Shown here piece by piece: positions 41,831 through 51,526 of a stretch of 64,000 bases of DNA. Position 1 is the stretch's first letter, and the number at the start of each line of letters is the position of its first letter. Both the position numbers and the translations under genes were made by a program. The notes beneath the pieces were generated by a model. It saw nothing but the letters and a program-made list of their open reading frames with translations, had not been told where the DNA came from and searched no databases. Source of the stretch: Streptomyces niger (lineage in GTDB: Bacteria > Actinomycetota > Actinomycetes > Streptomycetales > Streptomycetaceae); NCBI RefSeq assembly GCF_000718305.1, contig NZ_JOFQ01000027.1, positions 37,202-101,201 on the forward strand, written 5' to 3'.

Positions 41831-42128
41831 CGACCCGGCATTCGGCCGGCGGACCCCTCCCTGACCTCGTACAACCACTCGATCTTGTCGGGTGTCTTCT
41901 CTTCGCTGCCCCTGCGGTGCCCACTGGGTGTCACGGTCACCGCCTACCTGGGTGGCGCCGACGGACTGCGGGCGTCGTCCCCCCCCCGCACGCTCGACCA
42001 GGCCCGGACCCCTCGTACGCGAAATCCAGAAAATATTCCGCGCCGCGATGTCGAGAACGCGTGACCGGCTCCGTCCCCGGGGTGAACGTGACCACAATGG
42101 GTCGCACCAGCACCGAGGAGAAACCACG
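41831..42128. other. Gap between peroxidase and YCII genes
   Basis: No gene recognised. A small AT-rich stretch (CAGAAAATATTCCG, about 42028-42041) may be part of the YCII promoter. No stable hairpin was found. Confidence 0.4.
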
Positions 42129-42536
42129 ATGGCCAAGTACTTGCTGCTCAAGCACTACCGCGGCGCTCCGGCTCCGGTCAACGACGTGCCGATGGACAGG
42201 TGGACGCCGGCGGAGATCTCGGCACACATGCAGTACATGCAGGATTTCGCCGCCCGGCTGGAGAAGACCGGCGAGTTCGTCGACGGTCAGGCGCTGGCCC
42301 CCGAGGGGGCGTGGGTCCGGTACGACGGTGCGGGGCGTCCGCCGGTCACCGACGGGCCGTTCGCCGAGACCAAGGACCTCATCGCCGGCTGGATGGTGAT
42401 CGACGTCGACAGCTACGAACGCGCCGTCGAGCTGGCCGGGGAACTCTCGGCCGCTCCCGGGGCGGGCGGGCAGCCGATCCACGAATGGCTGGAGGTGCGC
42501 CCGTTCCTGACCGCGCCGCCCACCATCACGGAGTGA
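42129..42536 (+). CDS. YCII-family (DGPF) protein
   Basis: A 135-aa protein of the YCII/DGPF family, with MAKYLLLKHYRGAPAP and the signature VTDGPFAETKDLIAGWMVID, His/Asp residues forming a possible active site. In actinobacteria these genes are typically paired with an ECF sigma factor, and here the sigma gene starts inside this gene's stop codon (GTGA). ATG 42129 follows GAGGAGAAACC. The partner is broken (see next entry), so this gene may now lack its regulator. Confidence 0.92.
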   Translation: MAKYLLLKHYRGAPAPVNDVPMDRWTPAEISAHMQYMQDFAARLEKTGEFVDGQALAPEGAWVRYDGAGRPPVTDGPFAETKDLIAGWMVIDVDSYERAVELAGELSAAPGAGGQPIHEWLEVRPFLTAPPTITE

Positions 42537-43775
42537 CCTCTCAGGTGACCTCGATGCCTCAGGCGTCTCCGCTGAACGAGACCCTGCTTCGGAGCCTGAC
42601 GCCGAGCGTCCTCGCCGCCCTCGTCCGCCGCGGAGCCGACTTCGCGGCGGCCGAGGACGCCGTGCAGGACGCCCTCGTGGAGGCGGTCCGCGGCTGGCCG
42701 GCCGATCCCCCGCGGGACGCCAAGGGCTGGCTGATCACCGTGGTATGGCGCCGGTTCCTCGACGCGACCCGGGCGGACACCGCCCGCCGCCGGCGTGAGG
42801 ACCTCGTCGAAGAGGAACCGGCCCCCGGGCCCACGTCCTCCTCGGACGACACGCTCCAGCTCTACTTCCTGTGCGCCCACCCGTCGCTGACCCCGTCCTC
42901 CGCGGTCGCGCTCACCCTGCGCGCCGTCGGCGGGCTCACCACCCGCCAGATCGCGCAGGCGTACCTGGTCCCCGAGGCGACCATGGCTGGGGGTACCTCC
43001 CACGCCCTCAAGGCAGTGGGGGAGCATCAGCCGGGCCAAACGTACCGTCGCGGGCGTCCGCTTCGACCGGCCCGGCGATGTGGCCACCGTGTTGCGCGTC
43101 CTCTACCTGGTCTTCAACGAGGGCTACTCCGGCGACGTCGACCTCGCCGCCGAGGCCATCCGGCTCACCCGGCAGCTCGCGGCCGCGATCGACCACCCCG
43201 AGGTGGCGGGACTGCTCGCGCTCATGCTGCTGCACCATGCCCGGCGTGCCGGCCGGACCGCGCCGGACGGCAGTCTGGTGCCGCTCGCCGAGCAGGACCG
43301 GAGCCGGTGGGACACCGGGGCGATCGCCGAGGGCGTGGCGATCCTGCAGGCGGCCCTCGCCCGCGACCGGCTGGGCGAGTTCTAGGCCCAGGCCGCCATC
43401 GCGGCGCTGCACGCCGACGCACTCACCGTCGAGGAGACCGACTGGGTGCAGATCGTCGAGTGGTACGACGAGCTCGTGCGCCTGACCGACAGCCCGGTCG
43501 TCCGGCTCAACCGTGCGGTGGCCGTCGGCGAGGCCGACGGGCCGCGCGCCGGGCTGGCGGCGCTCGCGGCCCTGGACTCCTCCGCCACCTCGTCGAGCCG
43601 GGAACACACCGTCCCGCGTCGCGCCGCGGTCGCGGCGTACCTGCACGAGCGCGACGGCGACCTGGCGACGGCGGCACGCCTGTACGCCGAGGCCGCGCAC
43701 CAGGCAGCCAACCTCGCCGAGCGCGACTACCTGACGCGCCAGGCGGCCCGCGTCAACGCCCGCCTCAGCCCCTGA
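42533..43775 (+). pseudogene. ECF sigma factor (DUF6596/SigJ-like group), disrupted
   Basis: Family sequence runs in three pieces. Piece 1 (42533 to about 42987) has ADFAAAEDAVQDALVEAVRG and GWLITVVWRRFLDATR (sigma region 2) and GLTTRQIAQAYLVPEATM (region 4). Then a 36-nt palindromic element replaces about 5 nt, shifting frame. Piece 2 (about 43024-43382) gives RAKRTVAGVRFDRPGDV and LYLVFNEGYSGDVDLAAEA, the C-terminal domain. A second lesion, TAG at 43383 where CAG (EFQAQAA) is expected, stops it; piece 3 continues to 43775 with DWVQIVEWYDELVRLTDSPV. Two independent lesions mark a pseudogene. GTG 42533 overlaps the YCII stop. Confidence 0.93.
42987..43024 (+). repeat. Short palindromic (MITE-like) insertion element
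   Basis: The insert at 42988-43023 begins TGGGGGTACCTCCCACGCCC and ends GGCAGTGGGGGA. CTCCCACGCC can pair with GGCAGTGGGGGAG, giving a hairpin. I recall very similar elements scattered through Streptomyces genomes; that is from memory, not a search. Here it sits inside a sigma-factor coding sequence and causes a frameshift. Confidence 0.7.
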
Positions 43776-43805
43776 CGGGGGCCGTGCACTGCGCCCGGCA
43801 CGCCA

Positions 43806-44278
43806 TCAGGGTGCGGGCTCCGCCACGTCCTCGGTTCCCCGGGCGGTGGGTTCGCCGGTTCCGCGGTGCGGCCGGCTGGTCGGTGGGCGCTGACGGACGA
43901 ACTCCCCGATGAGGCGCTTGGTCACTTCCGGTGCCAGCAGGGCGTTGCCCGCGGCGACCACCCCGCACCGCGTGGCGGAGTTCCGGAAAGGTCGCGTCCT
44001 TGAGCAGGAGCCCACTCGCCCCGGCGGCCAGTGCGTCGTAGACGTACGCGTCGAGGTCGAAGGTGGTCAGCATCAGTGCCTTCGTCGCGGTGCCGGGTCG
44101 GGGGAGGATGGTGCGGGCGGCCTCGATGCCGTTCAGTACGGGCATGCGGATGTCGAGCAGTGCGACGTCCGGCCGCAGCTCGTCCGCGAGCCGGACCGCC
44201 TCCGCACCGTCCTCCGCCTCGCCGACGACCTCGATCTCCTCCTGCGTGGCCTGGAGGTTGGCGATGGCGGCACGGACT
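43806..44278 (-). pseudogene. NarL/LuxR-family response regulator fragment
   Basis: The receiver domain is recognisable: EVVGEAEDGAEAVRLADELR, ALLDIRMPVLNGIEAA (phospho-Asp), TKALMLTTFDLDAYVYDALA and LLLKDATFPELRHAVR. An extra G near 43961-43964 shifts the frame; the continuation VVAAGNALLAPEVTKRLIGE and FVRQRPPTSRPHRG lies in the next frame, then sequence degrades at GTGEPTARGTED where ELTARETEVL should start the HTH. The N-terminal strand with the acidic pair is also missing (cut near 44278). No DNA-binding domain remains. Confidence 0.85.
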
Positions 44279-44282
44279 TTGG

Positions 44283-44545
44283 AGGTGGAGGGGCTCGGCA
44301 TCGTGTTCCTGGAAGCGGCCGCCGCCGGGCTCCCGGTACTCGCCGGCAACTCGGGTGGCGCGCCCGAGACCGTACGCGACGGCGAGACCGGCTACGTCGT
44401 GGACGGCCGCCGCCCCGAAGCAGTCGCCCAGCGCCTCATCCAGCTGCTCCGCGATCCCGTTACCGCCCAGGAGATGGGCGCGAAGCCGGCCGCCGACTCC
44501 ACCTCGTCCGACGGCAGCAGCCCGAATCCGTCGCGTCGACGGTAG
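44283..44545 (+). pseudogene. Glycosyltransferase family 4 C-terminal fragment
   Basis: About 70 residues from EGLGIVFLEAAAAGLPVLAG through GGAPETVRDGETGYVVDG to RLIQLLRDPVTAQEMGAK are the nucleotide-sugar-binding end of a GT4 enzyme, with the EX7E motif (E-GLGIVFL-E). There is no start; the fragment begins exactly where the opposite response-regulator fragment is cut off, and runs on into unrelated Ser/Pro-rich codons. A leftover of recombination between two genes. Confidence 0.82.
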
Positions 44546-44567
44546 CGGGCCGGACCGACATGACTGG

Positions 44568-44581
44568 TTGAAAAGATTCAA
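44568..44581. promoter_or_regulatory. Operator-like palindrome upstream of the rhamnosidase gene
   Basis: TTGAAAAGATTCAA is a perfect 5+4+5 inverted repeat, about 136 nt before the ATG at 44717. A related half, TTGAATCGTTTTTAG, lies at about 44654-44668. Sites of this shape are bound by LacI-type regulators; no such regulator is adjacent. Confidence 0.45.
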
Positions 44582-44716
44582 TCCATGCCAGCGGAAGGCC
44601 TTCGCGCCCCCTTGACGCCGAGGCTCGTGCAGCCTACCTTCCTGGCGCGCGACTTGAATCGTTTTTAGTCTGATCTCCGGGCTGCTGCGACAGCCGTCCT
44701 GCCTCTGGAGGTGCAC

Positions 44717-47700
44717 ATGATCAGCCGCCGCCATCTGCTCGCCACCGCCGCCGCTTCCGGCGCGACCACCGCCGCACTCTCGCTCTCCGCCCCCACCGCC
44801 GCCGCCACCGCCGTCGACCCCGCCTCGGCCGGAGGCGACCAGGCGGGCGGCGGATCGGTGCTGCACGTGGCGTCCACCACGACCGAGTACGCCGACCGCC
44901 CGATCGGACTGGACACACCGCACCCGCGGTTCAGTTGGCAGCTCGGCGCCTCCGCACCCGACCAGCTCCAGCACGCCTACCAGATACGGGTCGCCACCAC
45001 TCCCGGGCGGCTGGCCGACCCCGACGTCTGGGACAGCGGACGGCGCACCTCGCGGCAGTCCCTGCTCGTACCGTTCGAGGGCCCCACACCGCAGCCGGGG
45101 ACCCGCTACCACTGGTCGGTACGGGTGTGGGACGGCGCCGGCCGGCCGTCGGCATGGAGCGAACCACCTGGTGGGAGACCGGGCTGACGGGTGGTGAGCA
45201 GTGGCAGGGGGACTGGGTCGCGGCACCCGCCGCACTCGTCGCGCCCCCGTCCCTGGAGGGCACCTCCTGGATCTGGTTCCCCGAGGACGCACCGGGCGGC
45301 AACGCGCCCGCGGGCACCCGCTGGTTCCGACGTTCCGTCGAGATCCCCGAGGGGGTGCGCCGCGCCCGGCTCGTCATCGCCGCCGACAACGGTTTCACCG
45401 CCTACCTCAACGGCACCGAACTCACCCACCGCGACGCTCTCGACGTACAGAAGAGCTGGAGTCGGCCCGCCCTCCTCGACCTCACTCACGACCTCCGCAC
45501 CGGCACCAACACCCTCGCCGTGAGCGCGGAGAACGCCGGTGCGAGCCCGGCGGGGCTGATCGCCGTACTGGAGGTCACCACGGACGCCGGCACCACCCGG
45601 CACGGCACGGGCGACGGCTGGCTGAGCACCGACCGGAAACCCGGCGACGGCTGGCAGGAGCCGGGAGCGGACGACGGCGGCTGGCAGCCCGCCCGTACCG
45701 TCGCCGCCTGGGGCGCGGATCCGTGGGGCAAGGTCCGGGCCGAGCAGTCGCCGGCCCAGTTGCGGCGGTCGTTCACCCTCGCGCGCAAGCGGGTGGCCGC
45801 TGCCCGACTCCACCTCACCGCACTCGGCCTCTACGAGGCGCACCTCAACGGTGAGCGCGTCGGCGAGGACCGCCTCGCCCCCGGCTGGACGGACTACGAA
45901 CGGCGCGTCCCCTACCAGGCGTACGACGTCACCGACGCCGTACGGCGCGGCGAGAACGCGCTCGGCGTGTCCCTGGCCACCGGCTGGTACGCGGGCAACG
46001 TCGGCTGGTTCGGACAGGACACCTACGGTCCGCACCCCGCCCTCCTGGCCCAGCTGGAGGTCCGGTACACGGACGGCAGCACCGACCGGATCACCACCGA
46101 CACGAAATGGCGGGCTGCCACCGGCCCGTTGGTGACGGCGGACCTGATGATGGGCGAGCAGTACGACGCCCGCGCCGAGACGCCCGGCTGGACGACGCCC
46201 GGCTTCGACGACACGGACTGGCAGCCGGTCACGGCGCGGCAGGGCGTCACGGCCACCGTGGTGCCCACCACCGAGGCTCCGACCCGCATGATGCGGGAGG
46301 TGGAGCCGGTGAAGGTCACCGAACAGCGCCCCGGCGTCTTCCTCTACGACCTCGGCCAGAACATGGTCGGTGTCGTACGGCTCACCGTCCGCGGTGGTGC
46401 GGCGGGCCAGAAGATCACCGTGCGGCACGGCGAAGTCCTCGACCAGGACGGCGCGCTCTACGTCGCCAACTTCCGCACGGCACGCCCGGTCGACACCTAC
46501 ACCCTCAAGGGCGCCGGCGAGGAGAGCTACGAACCCCGTTTCACCTTCCACGGCTTCCGCTACGTCGAGGTGACGGGCTACCCCGGCACACCGCCGAAGA
46601 ATGCCGTCGTAGGGCGGGTGTTGCACACCTCGGCCCCCTTCACCCTCGACTTCTCGACCGACGACGCCATGCTCAACCAGCTGCACAGCAACATCACTTG
46701 GGGGCAGCGCGGCAACTTCCTCGCCGTACCGACCGACACCCCGGCCCGCGACGAGCGGCTCGGCTGGTCCGGTGACATCAACGTCTTCGCGCCCACCGCC
46801 GCCTACACCATGGACTCCGCCCGCTTCCTCACCAAGTGGCTGCGGGACCTGCGCGACGGCCAGAGCGCGGACGGCGCCTTCCCCGACGTCGCCCCGCTCG
46901 TCGGCCCGGTCGGCAGCGGCGTCGCGGGCTGGGGCGACGCCGGGGTGACGGTGCCGTGGGCGCTGTACCAGGCCTACGGCGACGAGCGCGTACTGTCGGA
47001 GAACTGGCCCGCGATGCAGAAGTGGATCTCCTACCTGGAGGCGCACAGCAACGGCCTGCTGCGCCCGGCCGAGGGCTACGGCGACTGGCTGAACGTCGAC
47101 GACGAGACCCCGAAGGACGTCATCGGCACCGCCTACTTCGCCCATGCCACCGACCTCGTCGCCCGCATCGCGAAGGTGCTGGGCAAGGACAGCGGACCGT
47201 ACGACGCACTCCTGACCCGCATCCGGCAGGCGTTCAACGACGCCTACGTGTCGGACGGCAGCAGAATCAAGGGCGACACCCAGACCGCGTACGTCCTGGC
47301 GCTGTCCATGGACCTGCTGCCGTCGGCGGCCGCCCGGCGCGCCGCGGCCGACCGGCTCGTGGAGCTGATCGAGGCACGGAAGGATCATCTGTCCACCGGC
47401 TTCCTCGGTACCCCGCGGCTGCTGCCCGCGCTCACCGAAGCCGGCCACGTGGACGTCGCCCACCGGCTGCTGCACCAGCGGACGTTCCCGTCCTGGGGCT
47501 ATCAGATCGACAAGGGCGCCACCACCATGTGGGAGCGCTGGGACTCCATCAAGCCGGACGGCAGCTTCCAGGACGTCGGAATGAACTCCTTCAACCACTA
47601 CGCCTACGGCTGCGTGGGCGAGTGGATGTACCAGAACCTCGCCGGCATCGCAGCCGGCGAGCCGGGTTTCCGTACCGTCGTCGTACGTCCACGGCCCGGC

Positions 47701-47949
47701 GGCGGAGTGCGTACCGTGTCCGCACGATTCGACTCGCCGTACGGAGCGGTGCGGACACGTTGGACGCTCGACGGTAAGGGCCGCTTCACCCTCACGGTCT
47801 CCGTACCGGTCAACAGCACCGCCGAGGTGTGGGTCCCCGCCGAGCGCGCGGAGGACGTGAGCCACGACGGCGCCGAGTTCCTTCGCACGGCGGAGAACTG
47901 CGCCGTCTTCCGGGCCGGCTCCGGCACCCACCGCTTCACCACGGCCTGA
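44717..47949 (+). pseudogene. GH78 alpha-L-rhamnosidase with a single frameshift
   Basis: A twin-arginine (Tat) signal (SRRHLLATAAASGATTAALS) leads a secreted rhamnosidase of about 1,077 codons. The first frame (to 45187) encodes the fibronectin-like N-domain, ending RYHWSVRVWDGAGRPSAWSE; the rest continues from about 45160 in another frame as TWWETGLTGGEQWQGDWVAA. One missing base near 45163-45166 (GAACCACCTGG, expected GAACCCACCTGG) explains it. Downstream domains are intact: RFTFHGFRYVEVTGYPG, TDTPARDERLGWSGD with acidic catalytic residues, and GYGDWLNVDDETPKD. It is either a fresh pseudogene or a sequencing error. ATG 44717 follows GGAGG. Confidence 0.85.
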
Positions 47950-48062
47950 CCCCGTGCCCCACCCAAGACCCGCTCACCCCGGAGACGTGCGAGCGACCCG
48001 CCCCTGCCACCCTGGATAATGAGGCGATCACCACCGCAACGATGCACCTCTTGGGGGCCCAC

Positions 48063-48443
48063 ATGACACCCAGCCGCCGGCTGACCGCCATCCTGAGCGC
48101 ACTGCTCGGCACGATGCTGCTGCTGGCCGCACCCGCAACGGCGATGGCCGCCCAGCAACCCACCGTTCAGCGGCAGGCGGTCCACACCACCACCGAAGCG
48201 GCCGCGCCCTACGGCTCGCACGTACACAAGCACACGAGCTCCTCCCACACCGTCCACCGCCCCACGACCAAGACCGTCCACAAGGTGTCGGTGAGCAAGG
48301 AGAAGCCCAAGAAGAAGCGCGGCTTCTTCAAGAAGCTCGGCATCTTCCTGATCGTGCTCGTGATCCTCTTCATCGTGATCGTGGTGTTGGTGATCTGGCT
48401 GATCGTCCACTTCGTACGCAAGGCCTTCCGCCGCCGCGGCTGA
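48063..48443 (+). CDS. Secreted/membrane small basic protein with C-terminal TM
   Basis: A 126-aa protein: hydrophobic signal-like start (RRLTAILSALLGTMLLLAAP), a His/Thr/Ser-rich region (HVHKHTSSSHTVHRPTTKTV, about 52-71), a Lys-rich stretch (KEKPKKKRGFFKKLG) and a strong TM (about 93-115: FLIVLVILFIVIVVLVIWLI). The basic flanks on both sides of the TM put both ends by the membrane surface. I do not recognise a family. Start ATG 48063 or ATG 48042 both possible. It is followed by a strong terminator. Confidence 0.7.
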   Translation: MTPSRRLTAILSALLGTMLLLAAPATAMAAQQPTVQRQAVHTTTEAAAPYGSHVHKHTSSSHTVHRPTTKTVHKVSVSKEKPKKKRGFFKKLGIFLIVLVILFIVIVVLVIWLIVHFVRKAFRRRG

Positions 48444-48457
48444 CACGTCCGACACTC

Positions 48458-48493
48458 CGTAGGGGCAAGCGTCTCGGGACGCTTGCCCCTACG
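48458..48493. terminator. Strong hairpin terminator
   Basis: CGTAGGGGCAAGCGTC (48458-48473) pairs perfectly over 16 bp with GACGCTTGCCCCTACG (48478-48493) around the tetraloop TCGG. It separates the small membrane protein gene from the convergent antiporter gene. Confidence 0.93.
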
Positions 48494-48588
48494 TCGTTGC
48501 CACTCGAACTCTCCGATGGGTAACCAGTGCGAGGAGTGCCGCTTGCCGAGCGGCCGGTATGGACGTACGGCTACCGCAGCCCGCTCGG

Positions 48589-49833
48589 CTACCCGTCAGT
48601 GGGCCGCAGCTGCAGGAGTGGGGGGTGTGCTGTCAGTGACAACAGCGGCCCGGTGGCGGCAGTGGTCACCAGCGCCATGACCACCAGGACGAAGAAGAGC
48701 CCGGGAGTGAGGATTCCGGCCGACATCCCCGCCTGGAGCACGGCGATTTCCGTCAGGCCCCGGGTGTTCATCAGCACCGCGAAACGCAACGCCGTTCCGG
48801 TCGGCAGCTGCGCGGCGCGCGCACCGGCGTATCCCCCGGCCAGCTTCGCCGCGGATGCGAGCAACACCGTCAAGATCATCGTCCACCAGGAGAAGCCGAC
48901 CGGCCCCTTGGTGCTCAGCGTCAGGCCGGCTGTCACGAAGAATGCCGGGACCAGCAGCCGCCCCATCCCCTCGACGATGTGGACGACGTGGCTTCTCGGT
49001 CCCTGCCTGCCTTCCCAGGGCATGGCGAGGCCGACCAACACGGCACCGTAGATCGCGGTGAGGCCCGCCGCCTCGGTGGCCCGGGCTGCCGCGATCGTGA
49101 CCACGCCGAGCACGGCCACGGCGGCGGTCGGCCATCGTTGACACCACACGCTCACCGCGGGCTGCCGAAGAAGCAGTCGGGCGGCCCCGGCTGCTCCCGC
49201 GCCGCCGACGATGACGACGAGCGCGCGGGCGAGGTGCCGACCGCCGCCCGAGGCAGCGGCCAACGCCGCGGCCACGAGCAACCATGTCAAGGCGTCGATG
49301 GCCACCGCGGTCAGGACGGACAACCGCCCCTCCGATGTGTCACGCATGCCCCGGTCGGTGAGGACTCGGACCAGTACCGGTACGGCCGTCACCGCGAGCG
49401 CGGCGGCGAGGAGCAGGATGAGCGCCATGGTGGGCGCGGTTCCGCGTTCCCCGGGGTCGCCTCGCCACACCACCCAGGCGGCGAGCAGTGCCCCCGCCGC
49501 CAGCCCCGGAAGCAGGGAGCCCGCCAGAAGCCAGGCATACGAGCGCGGCGGCACCTCGCTCCGGCACGGCCGTGCGCTGTGGCCGACGCCCGTGAGGTAC
49601 AGCGCGAGCCCTGCTGTGCCGATGGTGCGCAGATGCTCCTGGACGTCTGGAGGCAGCAACGCTGTGGTGAGGTCAGGCCCGGCTGCCGTTGACAGGGCGG
49701 GCACGAGTATCAGGCCGACAGCGATCTCACCGATCACCGGTGGCTGACGCACCAGTGCGGCCGCCTGCCGAGCCAGGAGTGCGGCGACCAGCACGGCGGC
49801 CAGCGCCATCGCGATCTGCAACGCATTCGCCAT
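48589..49833 (-). CDS. Cation/proton antiporter (CPA2, Na+/H+ exchanger family)
   Basis: A 414-aa membrane protein with about 12-13 helices. Family features are VRQPPVIGEIAVGLILVPAL near the N-terminus, AVTAVPVLVRVL and the C-terminal VLMNTRGLTEIAVLQAGMSA, where the Thr-Arg-Gly-Leu-Thr-Glu run is conserved in KefB/CPA2 exchangers. No TrkA domains follow, so regulation is not by NAD. It ends just before the halogenase-like gene in the same direction (192 nt between), which might mean joint function, since such antiporters occur in secondary-metabolite clusters. Confidence 0.9.
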   Translation of the reverse strand: MANALQIAMALAAVLVAALLARQAAALVRQPPVIGEIAVGLILVPALSTAAGPDLTTALLPPDVQEHLRTIGTAGLALYLTGVGHSARPCRSEVPPRSYAWLLAGSLLPGLAAGALLAAWVVWRGDPGERGTAPTMALILLLAAALAVTAVPVLVRVLTDRGMRDTSEGRLSVLTAVAIDALTWLLVAAALAAASGGGRHLARALVVIVGGAGAAGAARLLLRQPAVSVWCQRWPTAAVAVLGVVTIAAARATEAAGLTAIYGAVLVGLAMPWEGRQGPRSHVVHIVEGMGRLLVPAFFVTAGLTLSTKGPVGFSWWTMILTVLLASAAKLAGGYAGARAAQLPTGTALRFAVLMNTRGLTEIAVLQAGMSAGILTPGLFFVLVVMALVTTAATGPLLSLTAHPPLLQLRPTDG

Positions 49834-50025
49834 GTCAGCGCATCCTCGCCTCGTGTTGCTGCCGCACGATGGGGCGTCCTGGAGCCCGGGGCGCCATGCG
49901 GCAGCACCGCGAAGCCGGGCCGGCCGGTACCCGGTGGGGGTCAGGGGGCGGTCAGGACGCGGTCGGCAGGCGCTCGCGCGCGTAGTCCGCTCGGGTGAAC
50001 ATCCGGCCGCGGAGTGGCAGGGCTC

Positions 50026-51453
50026 TCAGGTGTCGTTCGGGGCGTGGGGCAGGTCCGGTGCCGGGCCGGACACCCGCCGTAGCCGAGGGTGCGGGTCAAG
50101 GTTCAGGTAGTAGCCCGCTGTTGCCTGATCCGGGTGGGTGGGCAACGGCATCATGTGGCTGGTTCCGTGTCCGCCCAGCCCACGGTCCGGATGACCGGGG
50201 AGCGGCTGGGTGAGTTTCTGATGGAGTCGGCCGACTGCGTCCTGCTGGAGGTCGTGGAGGTCGTCGGTGCCGGTGATGATGTTGAGGAAGGATTCGTGCA
50301 GATGCAGGTCTTTCTGGTCTCGGTGGCTGAGCGACTGAGCTTTGCGGAAGTAGGAGTCGCGGCCGTCATGGATGCGATAGAAGGCGCTGACCAGGATCAG
50401 TAGCCGCTCATAGGCGCGGCGGTAGGCGGTTTGGTAGAAGCGGTGGGCGTCGCTTTCCCGGACCTCGCCGTCCAGTACGCCGGCGATCGATGCGGCGCTG
50501 AGAGTGGCGCTGTACATGGCCAGGTGCACTCCGGTGGACAGCAGCGGGTCGAGGAAGCAGGCGGCGTCTCCCGCGAGGAAGTAACCGGGGCCGCTGAAGC
50601 CTTCGCAGGCGTAGGAGTAGTCGCTTTCGACCTTCAGGTCCGAGGTGAGACGGGCTTCCTGGAGTGTCCGGGCGAGCAGGGGGCATCGGGTGAGGGCCTG
50701 GCGGTAGAGGGCCTCGATGGAACCTGTGCGCCGGCGTGCCTGGTTGAAGGAGTGTTTGTCGGTGACCAGGCCCACGCTGAGGGTGCCGTCGTGCAGCGGG
50801 ATGGCCCAGAACCACCCGTGTTCCGGCAGGGAGAAGACGCCGATCGCTCCTTGGGGGGCTTGCGGCAGGGGCGGGGCTCCTCGCCAGTAGCCCCATGTTG
50901 CCACGTTGCGGAACACATCGTGGAAGCGGCGGCTGCGGAACTGGCGGGCGCCCAGCACGCCGGCCCGTCCAGAGGCGTCGATGACGTATTGGAAGGCGGT
51001 CTCGCCATGGCGCCCGTCATCGGTGGACCAAGTGGCCGTGGCGGCCCGGCCGTCCTGCAGGGCGATGCGCCGCACGCTGACCCCCTCACGCACGTCGGCA
51101 CCCTGTCGCCGCGCGTGCTGAAGAAGTAGGTGATCGAACTGGGCACGGACGACCTGGAAACTGTAGGTGGCGGGTCTGCCGGGTTCGTCGAAGCCCAGCG
51201 ACCATTCCTGACCGCCCCACCCGTAGAAGGCGCCGGTCTTGCGGACGAACCCGTGCTGCTCCACGACGTCCCTGGCACCCATCGCGTCCAACAGCGGCAG
51301 CAGGGAAGGCAACAGGGATTCGCCCACGTGGTAGCGCGGGAAGCGGTCTTTCTCCAGGAGGGTCACCTGGAAGCCTTGACGGGCCAGCATCGCAGCACCG
51401 GTCGAGCCCGCCGGGCCGCCGCCGATGACAAGAACCTGAGTTTGCTCCGGCAC
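50026..51453 (-). CDS. FAD-dependent monooxygenase of the flavin halogenase type
   Basis: A 475-aa flavoprotein. Rossmann FAD loop VLVIGGGPAGSTGAAMLARQ (GxGxxG at about 11-16), then LLEKDRFPRYHVGESLLPSL typical of PltA/CmlS-like halogenases, and WFWAIP at about 214-219, a perfect match to the halogenase motif WxWxIP that excludes normal monooxygenase chemistry. FAD ribityl site: YFLAGDAACFLDPLLSTG. GTG 51453 follows AGGGGG; longer starts are possible. Substrate unknown: no carrier-protein or synthase gene is near, so halogenation is predicted from motifs only. Confidence 0.85.
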   Translation of the reverse strand: MPEQTQVLVIGGGPAGSTGAAMLARQGFQVTLLEKDRFPRYHVGESLLPSLLPLLDAMGARDVVEQHGFVRKTGAFYGWGGQEWSLGFDEPGRPATYSFQVVRAQFDHLLLQHARRQGADVREGVSVRRIALQDGRAATATWSTDDGRHGETAFQYVIDASGRAGVLGARQFRSRRFHDVFRNVATWGYWRGAPPLPQAPQGAIGVFSLPEHGWFWAIPLHDGTLSVGLVTDKHSFNQARRRTGSIEALYRQALTRCPLLARTLQEARLTSDLKVESDYSYACEGFSGPGYFLAGDAACFLDPLLSTGVHLAMYSATLSAASIAGVLDGEVRESDAHRFYQTAYRRAYERLLILVSAFYRIHDGRDSYFRKAQSLSHRDQKDLHLHESFLNIITGTDDLHDLQQDAVGRLHQKLTQPLPGHPDRGLGGHGTSHMMPLPTHPDQATAGYYLNLDPHPRLRRVSGPAPDLPHAPNDT

Positions 51454-51526
51454 TGAGCCCCCTGACGGGTTGCTGGGCGATCGACACGCACTCCGGTCCA
51501 TCACCACCAGTGACACACTGCTCATT

